A stretch of 64,000 bases of DNA from Microtetraspora malaysiensis (lineage in GTDB: Bacteria > Actinomycetota > Actinomycetes > Streptosporangiales > Streptosporangiaceae), in assembly GCF_001528665.1 (NCBI RefSeq), contig NZ_BBYJ01000006.1, forward strand, positions 124,001 through 188,000, in the 5' to 3' direction. Under the pieces are notes generated by a model. That model was given only the letters and a program-made list of their open reading frames with translations, did not search any database and was not told where the DNA came from. Position numbers and translations under genes: made by a program. Positions 44,327 to 52,694 of this stretch are shown here, piece by piece (the first letter of the stretch is position 1; each line of letters opens with the position of its first letter).

Positions 44327-45966
44327 GCGGCCACCCCTCCCACCAGCATGCCGAGCCGTTCGGCGGTGGCCTCGGCGGCGGGCAGGACGCCGGTGATCCG
44401 GCCCGAGCAGATGACCGCGATGCGGGACGCCAGAGCCATGACCTCCTCCAGTTCGGTGGATATCAGCAACACCGCCACGCCTCCTGACGCCGCGTCCCGG
44501 AGCCGCCGGTACATGTCCTCGATCGCGCCGACGTCGAGCCCGTGGGTGGGCTGCGCGGCGACGAGCACGCCGGGCCCGGCCGACAGCTCGCGGGCGAGGA
44601 CGACGCGCTGCTGGTTGCCGCCGGAGAGACTCCGTACCGGGGCGTCCAGGGACGGGGCGACGATGTTGAACTCGGCCGCCAGGCGGCGGGCGACGGCGTG
44701 CATCTTCCGGCGGCTGACGAAGCCGCGCCCGCTGACGTCGCCGATGGACTTCATCACCAGGTTCTCGGCGACGCTCATGTCCAGGACGACGCCGGAGCTG
44801 TGCCGGTCCTCGGGGATGATGCCGAGCCCGGCCCGGTGCAGCGCCCCCGGGCGCTCCAGCTCCACCGGCCGCCCGGCCAGCTCGACCGCGCCGGAGGAGG
44901 GGAGGATCAGGCCGGAGAGCAGGTCGCCGAGCGTGGACTGGCCGTTGCCCTCGACGCCGTACAGGCCGACGATCTCGCCGGGGGCGACGTCCAGGCTCAG
45001 GTCGGACAGGACGGTCACGCCGTCGATCACGACCGTCAGGTCGCGCAGCCGCAGGGCAGGCGCGGTCCCGGTCGTCGCGGGGGCCGCGTCCGAGGACGCG
45101 GCCGCGGATTCGGCCGGGGTCTCCGGCGGGGGTTCGGCCGGGGGTTCCCCGGACGGCACGGGGCCGTCCACCGGCAGCATGCCGAGCGCCGCCCCCTCCG
45201 CGCGCAGCGAGACGTCCCGCCCGACCATCTGGCGGGCCAGCTCCGGCGGCGTGGTCTCGGAGGTGGCGCTGTGGAAGACCACCTTCCCCTTGCGCAGCAC
45301 CGTCACCTGGTCGGTGGCCGCGGTGATCTCCGCCAGCTTGTGGCTGATCAGGATCACCGCGCGGTTCTCGGCGCGTACGACGTGGCGCAGGACGGTGAAC
45401 AGCTCCGCCGACTCGGCCTGGGTCAGCACCGAGGTCGGCTCGTCGAGGATGAGAACGGACGGGTCCCGGCGCAGGCACTTGATCAGCTCGACCCGCTGCC
45501 GCTCCCCGGCGGAGAGCCGCTCGACGCGGGCCGTCGGGTCGATCGGCAGGCCGTACCTGCGGGACACCTCCTCCACCTGGCGGCACGCCGCCGCGCGGTC
45601 GATCCGCCCGGTGTCGCCGAGGATGACGTTCTCCCAGACGGTCAGCGCGTCGATCAGGCTGAAGTGCTGGTGCACCATGCCGATGCCCAGCGCCACGGCG
45701 TCCTGCGGGTCGTGCACGTCCACGGGCGTGTCGCCGCGCATGATCGTCCCGGAGTCGCGCTGGACCAGCCCGAGAAGGATCTTCATCAGCGTCGACTTGC
45801 CCGCGCCGTTCTCTCCGAGCAGCCCGTGGATCTCGCCGCGGTTGACGTCGAGATCCACGTTGTCGGCGGCGACGACCGGGCCGTAGCGCTTGCTGATGCC
45901 CCGCAGCCGCAGAGCGGGTGTCGATGGCGGGGTCAGCTCCCTCGCCCGCTCGTCAACTGTCGTCAT
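44323..45966 (-). CDS. ABC ATPase, tandem-domain (NupO-like)
   Basis: 547 aa with two nucleotide-binding domains. First: Walker A GENGAGKST, signature LSAGERQRVELIKCL. Second has the degenerate P-loop GVEGNGQST and signature LSGGNQQRVVLAREL, usual for ribose/nucleoside importers. A ~50-residue acidic Pro/Ala linker (PSGEPPAEPPPETPAES) joins them. It powers the BMP importer; starts 2 bp upstream of the lipoprotein stop region, tightly coupled. Confidence 0.9.
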   Translation of the reverse strand: MTTVDERARELTPPSTPALRLRGISKRYGPVVAADNVDLDVNRGEIHGLLGENGAGKSTLMKILLGLVQRDSGTIMRGDTPVDVHDPQDAVALGIGMVHQHFSLIDALTVWENVILGDTGRIDRAAACRQVEEVSRRYGLPIDPTARVERLSAGERQRVELIKCLRRDPSVLILDEPTSVLTQAESAELFTVLRHVVRAENRAVILISHKLAEITAATDQVTVLRKGKVVFHSATSETTPPELARQMVGRDVSLRAEGAALGMLPVDGPVPSGEPPAEPPPETPAESAAASSDAAPATTGTAPALRLRDLTVVIDGVTVLSDLSLDVAPGEIVGLYGVEGNGQSTLGDLLSGLILPSSGAVELAGRPVELERPGALHRAGLGIIPEDRHSSGVVLDMSVAENLVMKSIGDVSGRGFVSRRKMHAVARRLAAEFNIVAPSLDAPVRSLSGGNQQRVVLARELSAGPGVLVAAQPTHGLDVGAIEDMYRRLRDAASGGVAVLLISTELEEVMALASRIAVICSGRITGVLPAAEATAERLGMLVGGVAA

Positions 45967-45967
45967 G

Positions 45968-47065
45968 TCAGGATCCGAGCCTCTTGACCTCGGCCGCCGG
46001 GTCGAACTTCTTGGCGCCGACGTCCGCCATGAACGCGTCGAGCTTCTTCTTGACCTCCGGCTTGTCGTCGCACAGCCGCACCGTCGGGTACGGGTCGACG
46101 CCGAGCTGCCAGACCTTCTTGACGCCCATCTGCAGCTTGCCCTCGGCGAAGCTCTCCAGGGCGGAGGCGAAGTAGTCGCCGGGGCTGAACATCACCGAGA
46201 CGTCGAACTTCGGCTTGGTGGAGGCGCACTGGTCGGTGCCCGGCGTGAGGGTGTACACGCCGGCCGAGTTGGCCAGCTCGGTGGCGGCGTTCGTGGCGCC
46301 GCCGAGGTAGGGGTACACCACCTTGACGCCCTGGCTGATCTGCGCCTGCATCGCCTCCTTGGCCTTCGCCGAGTCGTTGAGGTCGCCGGTGAAGGTGGTC
46401 ACCACGGTCGCGTCGGGCAGCACCAGGCGGATGCCCGCCCGGTACGCCCTGACGGCGGACTGGGTGAAGTCCACCTCGGGGCCGGTGATGAACCCGGCCT
46501 TCTTGTCGCCGCGCTCCTCAAGCAGCAGCCCGGCGGCGTACCCGGCGGCCAGCAGGCTCTGGTTCGCGTCGTCCACCGAGAGCATGATCTTGGGGGTCTG
46601 CGGGATGTTGTCGGAGGACGGCACGTACCACGCCGTGTTGCCGCAGACCGGCTCCTCGGACGCGGGGATCGCGTCCCGCAGCTCCGAGGCGCCCAGCGCG
46701 ATCAGGTCCACCTTCTGCTGGCAGAGCGCACGCGCGGCGTTGAGCGCGTCGCTGGTGTTGACGCTGCCCCGCTTGATCAGCGTCCAGCCCTGGGACGTGG
46801 CGAACTTCTCCGCCGTGTCCACGAAGCTCTGGTAGTAGCCGCCGTCGTTGATGTCGCCGGGGCTGAGCACCCCGATGACGACCTTGCCGTCGCCGTTGAC
46901 GTCCGGCTGGCCGGCCTGGCCGCCGGCGTCGGCGGTGCTGTCGCCGGCCGCGGCCGGAGCCTTGACCGCGGTCGCGTCGTTGCTCGCGCAACCGGTCAGG
47001 GCGATCGCGCCGAAGCAGGCGATCATCGCACCGGCGGCCGTGCCCGCGCGGTAGTTTCCGGCCAT
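45968..47065 (-). CDS. BMP-family substrate-binding lipoprotein
   Basis: 365 aa. Lipobox ALTGC (C26); BMP/PnrA-like binding fold with VIGVLSPGDINDGGYYQSFV, LIALGASELRDAI, DKKAGFITGPEVDF and VVYPYLGGATNAATE. Relatives bind purine nucleosides, so the imported compound may be nucleoside-like or another N-heterocycle. First gene of the importer operon. Two 13-bp direct repeats precede it. No island operator was found in its promoter. Confidence 0.87.
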   Translation of the reverse strand: MAGNYRAGTAAGAMIACFGAIALTGCASNDATAVKAPAAAGDSTADAGGQAGQPDVNGDGKVVIGVLSPGDINDGGYYQSFVDTAEKFATSQGWTLIKRGSVNTSDALNAARALCQQKVDLIALGASELRDAIPASEEPVCGNTAWYVPSSDNIPQTPKIMLSVDDANQSLLAAGYAAGLLLEERGDKKAGFITGPEVDFTQSAVRAYRAGIRLVLPDATVVTTFTGDLNDSAKAKEAMQAQISQGVKVVYPYLGGATNAATELANSAGVYTLTPGTDQCASTKPKFDVSVMFSPGDYFASALESFAEGKLQMGVKKVWQLGVDPYPTVRLCDDKPEVKKKLDAFMADVGAKKFDPAAEVKRLGS

Positions 47066-47074
47066 AACGATCCT

Positions 47075-47103
47075 CTCGATCTTCTGGGGGCTCGATCTTC
47101 TGG
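47075..47103. repeat. Tandem 13-bp direct repeat before BMP gene
   Basis: CTCGATCTTCTGG occurs at 47075-47087 and 47091-47103, a 16-bp period, in the leader of the BMP lipoprotein gene (start 47065). It could be a recognition site or a replication slip. Confidence 0.5.
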
Positions 47104-47195
47104 AGTTCGCGGTGGATTGTCGGATGGTGTGGGTCCCGGGCGGTGACCAGCGGGGGAGTTCTGAGGGGCGCTGGGATTCGCGGGCCGGGACGGGG

Positions 47196-48611
47196 TCAGG
47201 AGGGTCTTCGGGCGTACGAGCCGGCCGGGACGACCGGCCAGCGGTGCGGGACGTCGAGGCCGGCCCGGCGCAGCAGCCCGGCCGACCGTTCGGCGGCCTC
47301 CCGGCGCAGCGCGTCCGCGTCGAGGGTGGTCAGCCGGCGGTCGCGTACGACGACCTTGCCGTCCACCAGCACGTCGCGGACCGTGTGGGCGGGCGCGCCC
47401 CACACCAGGTGCGTGGCCAGGTCGCCCCGGGGCGTCCAGGACAGGTCCCGGGTGTCCATGACCACCAGGTCGGCGGCCTTGCCCACCTCGACGGAGCCGA
47501 CGAGCTCGCCGAGGCCGGCCGCCCGCGCGCCGTCGATCGTCGCCAGGGCGAAGACCTGGTCGGCGCGCAGGACCGGCGTCTCGTCCCGGTCACGTTCGAG
47601 CGCGGCGAGCAGCCGCGCCGCGCCCAGCACGTCGGGCGCGTCGCCCGCGTTGTGCGAGTCGCAGCCGAGGGCGAGCCTGCCGCCCCGGCGGACCAGCTCG
47701 GCGTGCCGCCCGGCCCGGCCGTACCCCTGCCCGAGCCGCAGGTACGCCCCGGGACACGAGGCCACCGCCGTGCCCGACTCGATGACGGCGTCGACCTCCG
47801 CGTCGTCCAGCCAGACGGCGTGGGCGAGCAGCAGCCGGGGGCCGAGCACGCCGAGCCGCCGGAAGTGCAGCACGGGCGCGGTGCCCGCCCGCTCCGCGTA
47901 CGCGCGGGTGTCGGCGGCGCTGGGGGAGACGTGCCAGGTCAGGCCCACGTCGAGCCGCTCGGCCAGCTCGGCGGCGCCGGTGAACAGCTCGTCACTGGCG
48001 AGGTCGTGCCCGACGAGGGTGACCCAGCCGGTGACGGTGCCGCCCGGGGGCAGCGCGCGTACGGTCTCCTCCTGGAGGGCCAGGGTCTCGGCCGCGGGCA
48101 GGGCGTGGGCGGCGCCCGGCACGTCCCAGCCCCACCGGCCGACCCGGGCGCGGATCCCGGCCGAGGCGAGGCCGGCCGCCACCCGCAGCGGGTGGGCGAC
48201 GGTGCCCGGCTCAAGGAGCGTGGTGACGCCGCGCAGCAGCGACTCGGCCGCCGTGAGCGCCGCCGACAGCTCGTCGTCGTCGCCGGTGACCTGGTCGTGC
48301 AGCGGAACGATCCAGTCGAAGATCGCCTCCTGGGAGGAGATGTCGTCCGGGATCATGCTCCGCACGAGGGGGTCGGCGGTGGTGTGCTGGTGCGCGTTGA
48401 CCAGGCCGGGGATCACCACGCACTCGCGGGCGTCCAGCTCGGGGCTGGCGGGGAAGCGGGCCCGCAGCTCGCCGGGAGTGCCGATCGCGGCGATCCGCCC
48501 GTCCGCGACGGCGATCGCGGCGCCGGTGACCACCTCGCGTCCGGGCGCCATCGTGACCACGTCGCCGCCCACGACCAGCAGGTCCGCGGGCGCGTCGGCC
48601 GGCGTCGTCAT
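47196..48611 (-). CDS. Amidohydrolase, TRZ/ATZ-guanine deaminase type
   Basis: 471 aa. Metal ligands H74/H76 (VNAHQHT), a third His in LTWHVSPSAA, base His in LAHAVWLDD and Asp in ALGCDSHNAG. This cytosolic family deaminates or dechlorinates purine, triazine and related rings. It overlaps the oxidoreductase gene by ATGA and runs with it. With the nucleoside-like importer beside it, an N-heterocyclic substrate is a reasonable inference. Confidence 0.85.
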   Translation of the reverse strand: MTTPADAPADLLVVGGDVVTMAPGREVVTGAAIAVADGRIAAIGTPGELRARFPASPELDARECVVIPGLVNAHQHTTADPLVRSMIPDDISSQEAIFDWIVPLHDQVTGDDDELSAALTAAESLLRGVTTLLEPGTVAHPLRVAAGLASAGIRARVGRWGWDVPGAAHALPAAETLALQEETVRALPPGGTVTGWVTLVGHDLASDELFTGAAELAERLDVGLTWHVSPSAADTRAYAERAGTAPVLHFRRLGVLGPRLLLAHAVWLDDAEVDAVIESGTAVASCPGAYLRLGQGYGRAGRHAELVRRGGRLALGCDSHNAGDAPDVLGAARLLAALERDRDETPVLRADQVFALATIDGARAAGLGELVGSVEVGKAADLVVMDTRDLSWTPRGDLATHLVWGAPAHTVRDVLVDGKVVVRDRRLTTLDADALRREAAERSAGLLRRAGLDVPHRWPVVPAGSYARRPS

Positions 48612-49636
48612 GGCCGCACCAGGACCCGGCCGACCAGCGCCCGGGAGTTGTCGAGGCCGAAGGTGGCGTGCAGGTCTTCCAGCCCGCACTCGGCGGCCGT
48701 GACGGTGCGCAGGCCGCCGGAGAAGTACGTCTGGAGCATCAGGCCGAAGTCGTCCGCGGTGTAGGCGCCGGAGCCGAGCAGCCGCAGGCCGCGGTGGTAG
48801 ACGCTCGCCAGCGAGAACGACACCTCGTCCCCGGTGGTGTTGCCGAACATCACTATCCGCCCGCCGATCCGCAGGCAATCGAGCGAGCGCTGCCAGGTGG
48901 CGGCGCCCACGTGGTCGAGGACCACGTCCGCGCCGCGCCCGTCGGTGAAGTCGCGTACCGGCGCGGCGATCGGGGCGTCGCCGCGCAGCAGCAGGTCGGC
49001 GCCGAGACCGGCGGCCACGGCGAGCTTCTCGTCGGTGCTGGCCACCGCGACGACGCGGGCTCCGGCCCGCTTGGCGAGCTGGATGGCGGCGATGCTGACC
49101 GAGCTGGCCGCCGCCTGGACGACCACGCAGTCGCCCGCGCCGACCTCGCCCACGCGGTACGTCGCCTGCCAGGCGGTGCTCCACGGGGTGGGCAGCGCGG
49201 CGGCCTCGTCGAGGGGGACGCGGTCGGGCACCGGGTAGGCCAGGTCGGCCGGGACGGCGACGAACTCGGCGTACCCTCCCGGCACGTTGCCGCCGATGAC
49301 CCGCAGCGCGGCGCAGTGTCCCCGCTCACCGGCGGCGCAGGACGGGCAGCAGCCGCAGCCGACGGTGGGGTCGATCACCACCCGGTCGCCGACGGACCGG
49401 GACGTGACGGCCGCGCCGGTCGCCACCACCCGCCCGGCGATGTCCATGCCGGCGATGTGCGGCAGGCTGAAGCCCGGGAGCATCCCCGGACCACGCCGCT
49501 GCAGCAGGTCCAGGCGGTTGAGCGCGCAGGCGGCCACCTCGACCACCACGTCGCGCGGGCCGGGCTCGGGGTCCGGGACCCGCTGGACGGCCACCGCCTC
49601 GGGGCCTCCGAAGGCCGTCTGGACCAGTGCTCGCAC
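48608..49636 (-). CDS. Zinc-binding medium-chain dehydrogenase
   Basis: 342 aa from GTG 49636 (GGAGGG 5 nt upstream). MDR fold with structural-zinc cysteines clustered at 94-108 (GCGCCPSCAAGERGHC) and a NAD(P) domain (VVVQAAASSVSIAAIQLAKR). Probably a quinone/alcohol oxidoreductase. Its promoter carries an island operator 25 bp before the start. Confidence 0.83.
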   Translation of the reverse strand: MRALVQTAFGGPEAVAVQRVPDPEPGPRDVVVEVAACALNRLDLLQRRGPGMLPGFSLPHIAGMDIAGRVVATGAAVTSRSVGDRVVIDPTVGCGCCPSCAAGERGHCAALRVIGGNVPGGYAEFVAVPADLAYPVPDRVPLDEAAALPTPWSTAWQATYRVGEVGAGDCVVVQAAASSVSIAAIQLAKRAGARVVAVASTDEKLAVAAGLGADLLLRGDAPIAAPVRDFTDGRGADVVLDHVGAATWQRSLDCLRIGGRIVMFGNTTGDEVSFSLASVYHRGLRLLGSGAYTADDFGLMLQTYFSGGLRTVTAAECGLEDLHATFGLDNSRALVGRVLVRP

Positions 49637-49660
49637 GCTACCCTCCGACGGTTCGCGAAT

Positions 49661-49675
49661 GTGGATGCCATCTCG
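49661..49675 (-). promoter_or_regulatory. Operator copy e
   Basis: On the minus strand CGAGATGGCATCCAC, 13 bases matching copy d apart from its last positions. It lies 25-39 bp before the dehydrogenase start. A TTGACA occurs upstream at about 49728-49733 on the minus strand. Weakest of the seven copies. A nearby GCATTG/CAATGC pair flanks it. Confidence 0.5.
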
Positions 49676-49866
49676 CATTGTGATTCGGTGGCTCGCAATG
49701 CGACGTACTCTGCTACCGCGCCGGTAGCGTGTCAATGCCTCCGCGGGATCTCGCGGCGCGCGTCATGCGCTTGTTATCCGGCGCTTCCGGGCGCGGATAC
49801 ACGCATGTCGGAGCGGGTCCGCGCGGATTACACAGTGACACCGCCCCGGACCCGCGCCCGCCGCCG

Positions 49867-51348
49867 TCAGCGGTCGAGCAGGCGGATCGCGACCGCCTTC
49901 TCCTGCGTGTACTCCCGCATCGCGCCGTGGCCGCCGCCCCGGCTGAAGCCGCTGTCCTTCTGCATGTTGAACGGGAAGCCGATGACCCCGGCGTCGGCGA
50001 ACTGGTTCACCGACACCTGGCCCGAGCGAACCTCGCCCGCCAGCCGCAGCGCGCGCGACACGTCGTTCGTCCAGACGCACGCCAGCAGGCCGAAGTCGGT
50101 GTCGTTCATCATCTCGACGGCCTGCGCGGTGCCCGAGAACGCCTGGACGGCGAGCACGGGGCCGAAGACCTCCTCCCGGTACAGCCGGGAGCCCGGATCG
50201 ACGTCGTCGAACACGGTGGGCTCGACGAACCAGCCGTCCGGCCGCCCCCCGGCCCGCTCTCTGGCCCACTCTCTGGCAGGGCCGCCGCCGGTCACCAGGC
50301 GGGCGCCCTGCCGCGGGGCCTCCTCCAGGAATCCGAGCACGCGGCGGTACTGCGCCGCGCTGATCAGCGGGCCCATGTCCAGGTCCGCGTCCCAGGGGCC
50401 GAGCCGTACGGCCCGCATGGCGGCGGCGATCCGCTCGACGACCTCGTCCTTGACCGACGCCTCGACCAGCAGCCGGGACCCGGCGTAGCAGTTCTGCCCG
50501 GCGTTCTCGGTGATGGAGCCGACGATCGCGGGGATCGCCACGTCCATGTCCGCGTCCGCGAAGAGCACGTTGGGCGACTTGCCGCCCAGCTCCAGCTTGA
50601 CCGGCACCAGGTTCTCCGCGGCGGCGCGCATGATGGCGCGGCCGGTGGTGGTCGAGCCGACGAAGCTGATGTGGTTCACCCCGGGGTGCGAGGTGAGCGC
50701 GGCGCCGGCCTCGGCCCCCTCGCCGGTCAGGACGTTCAGCACGCCCGGGGGGAACCCGGCGCGCCGGGCCAGCTCGGCCAGGGCGAGCGGCGCGAGCGGC
50801 GCCACCTCGGACGGCTTGAGCACCACGGTGTTGCCCGCCGCCAGCGCCGGCGCCACGTTGGCCGCGGTGAGCACGGAGGGAACGTTCCACGGGATCACCA
50901 CGGCGCACACGCCGTAGGGCTCCTGCACGGTGTAGCCGAGGTAGCCGGGGGAGCGGGTGGGCAGGGTGACCCCGGTGAGCTTGTCGGCCGCACCGGCGAA
51001 GTAGTCGACGATGCTCTGCGCGATGTAGCCGTTCATCCGGCCGCCGGACAGCGGCTTGCCGACGTCGCGGGCCTCGTGGGCGGCCAGTTCCTCGACGTGC
51101 CGCCCGATGAGCTCGGCCCAGCGGCGCAGCAGCGCGCCGCGCTCGGACGGCGAGGTGGCGGCCCAGCCGGGGAACGCCCGGCGGGCGGCGGCCACGGCGT
51201 CGTCGACGTCCGCGCGTCCGGCGCGGGCCACCGCCTGGATCGTCTGTCCGGTCGCGGGATCCGTGACGGGAAGCTCGCCCTTGTCGCGGGCGGGCGCCCA
51301 CTCGCCGTCGATCAGCTGCTGGGCGGGAGGGATCAGGAGTTCGGCCAT
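49867..51348 (-). CDS. NAD(P)-dependent aldehyde dehydrogenase
   Basis: 493 aa with N155 (PWNVP), general base E253 (LELGGKSPN) and nucleophile C287 (ENAGQNCYAGSRLL). Oxidises an aldehyde to the acid, probably the product of the adjacent divergent alcohol dehydrogenase. An operator lies in the 76-bp divergent spacer. Confidence 0.92.
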   Translation of the reverse strand: MAELLIPPAQQLIDGEWAPARDKGELPVTDPATGQTIQAVARAGRADVDDAVAAARRAFPGWAATSPSERGALLRRWAELIGRHVEELAAHEARDVGKPLSGGRMNGYIAQSIVDYFAGAADKLTGVTLPTRSPGYLGYTVQEPYGVCAVVIPWNVPSVLTAANVAPALAAGNTVVLKPSEVAPLAPLALAELARRAGFPPGVLNVLTGEGAEAGAALTSHPGVNHISFVGSTTTGRAIMRAAAENLVPVKLELGGKSPNVLFADADMDVAIPAIVGSITENAGQNCYAGSRLLVEASVKDEVVERIAAAMRAVRLGPWDADLDMGPLISAAQYRRVLGFLEEAPRQGARLVTGGGPAREWARERAGGRPDGWFVEPTVFDDVDPGSRLYREEVFGPVLAVQAFSGTAQAVEMMNDTDFGLLACVWTNDVSRALRLAGEVRSGQVSVNQFADAGVIGFPFNMQKDSGFSRGGGHGAMREYTQEKAVAIRLLDR

Positions 51349-51382
51349 GCACGGAATCCTTGACCCCCAATATTCTGCATGT

Positions 51383-51397
51383 CAAGATGCCATCTCG
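51383..51397. promoter_or_regulatory. Operator copy d, divergent promoter
   Basis: CAAGATGCCATCTCG (reverse CGAGATGGCATCTTG) between the aldehyde and alcohol dehydrogenase genes. It is identical to copy f at 14 of 15 bases. A minus-strand TTGACA overlaps its end. Confidence 0.65.
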
Positions 51398-51424
51398 TTT
51401 TATGAAAAGCTCTGAGGAGGCTCC

Positions 51425-52507
51425 GTGCGCATCACCGCAGCGGTTCTGGAGACGGCGGGAGGCCCCTTCGCCCTCCGTGACGTGGATCTCGGCGAGCCCC
51501 GCCCCGACGAGGTGCTCGTCCGGCTCGGCGGCACCGGCATCTGCGGCACCGACCTGGAGTTCGCCACCTTCTTCCCCACCCCGGCCGTGCTCGGTCACGA
51601 GGGTGCGGGCGTGGTCGAACGGGTGGGCGCGCAGGTCACCTCCGTGGCCCCGGGAGACCGCGTGGCGATGAGCTTCACCTCCTGCGGGCGCTGCCCGACC
51701 TGCCGGACCGGCTCGCCCGCGTACTGCCACGCCTTCGACGCGGTCAACTTCAGCGGCCGGCGCCCCGACGGCTCCTCCGCGCTGTCCCTCGACGGTGCCG
51801 AGATCAACGGGCACTTCCTCGGCCAGTCGTCCTTCGCGACGCACGCCGTGGTGCCGGAGCGCGCGGTCGTCCCCGTCGGCGACGCGGTCGACCTGACCGT
51901 CGCCGGCCCGTTCGGCTGCGGCTTCCAGACGGGAGCGGGCGGCGTGTTCAACGTGCTGCGCCCCGAGGCCGGCTCGTCCATCGCGGTCTTCGGCGCGGGC
52001 GCGGTCGGCGTCGCCGCGATCATCGCGGCCGCCGTGAGCGGCTGCGGCGTCGTCGCGGCGGTCGACGTGAACGCGGCCAAGCTGGAGGCGGCCCGCTCCT
52101 ACGGCGCCACGCACGTCGTGAACTCGGCCGCGACGGGCGCCGCCGCAGCGCTCCGCGAGATCGCGCCGCACGGCTTCGACCACGTCATCGACACCACGGG
52201 TCGGCAGGACGTCCTGCGTACGGCGGTCGAGGCGCTCGGGCCGCTCGGCCGATGCGGCGTGATCGGCGTCGGACCGAGCCCCGAGATGAGCTTCGACTGG
52301 CGCAGCGTGCTCAACGGCCGGACCATCACCGGGATCATCGCCGGGAGCAGCGTCCCGCAGGTCTTCCTGCCGAAGCTGCTCGACCTGCACGCCGCGGGCC
52401 GCTTCCCGGTGGACCGGATGATGACGGCGTTCCCGTTCGAGAAGATCAACGAGGCCGTCGCCGCCGTGCGGGCGGGCGAGGTCGCCAAGGCCGTCCTGAC
52501 GTTCTGA
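51425..52507 (+). CDS. Zinc-dependent alcohol dehydrogenase
   Basis: 360 aa from GTG with GAGGAGG upstream. Catalytic zinc ligands C40 and H58-E59, structural cysteines C87, C90, C93, C101, and NAD motif GAGAVGVAAI. Overall closest to aryl/benzyl alcohol dehydrogenases (XylB-like). Pairs functionally with the divergent aldehyde dehydrogenase: alcohol to aldehyde to acid. Confidence 0.88.
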   Translation: MRITAAVLETAGGPFALRDVDLGEPRPDEVLVRLGGTGICGTDLEFATFFPTPAVLGHEGAGVVERVGAQVTSVAPGDRVAMSFTSCGRCPTCRTGSPAYCHAFDAVNFSGRRPDGSSALSLDGAEINGHFLGQSSFATHAVVPERAVVPVGDAVDLTVAGPFGCGFQTGAGGVFNVLRPEAGSSIAVFGAGAVGVAAIIAAAVSGCGVVAAVDVNAAKLEAARSYGATHVVNSAATGAAAALREIAPHGFDHVIDTTGRQDVLRTAVEALGPLGRCGVIGVGPSPEMSFDWRSVLNGRTITGIIAGSSVPQVFLPKLLDLHAAGRFPVDRMMTAFPFEKINEAVAAVRAGEVAKAVLTF

Positions 52508-52554
52508 CGTCCCGGCCGCCCCTCCCGGGGCCGGCCGGCGCGAATCCTTCCCGA

Positions 52555-52620
52555 GTCTCGTTTTTCGTGACCTGTCGCGAAAAACGAGACATTGTCTCGC
52601 GTTGTGAGCGCCGTTAGACT
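52555..52620 (+). promoter_or_regulatory. Operator copy b inside a hairpin, P450 promoter
   Basis: GTCTCGTTTTTCG (52555-52567) pairs perfectly with CGAAAAACGAGAC (52578-52590) around a 10-nt loop, and the right arm runs into the perfect palindrome CGAGACATTGTCTCG (52585-52599). A -35-like TTGTCT (52592-52597) sits in the palindrome with TAGACT (52615-52620) after 17 bp. The hairpin could end the upstream dehydrogenase transcript while the palindrome controls the P450. Confidence 0.65.
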
Positions 52621-52694
52621 CTCGGGACCACAGACACCCAGTGGCGCGGCTGGGAAACACCGCGCGTCGTCCATGTATGTGGGGCCTGTGCATC

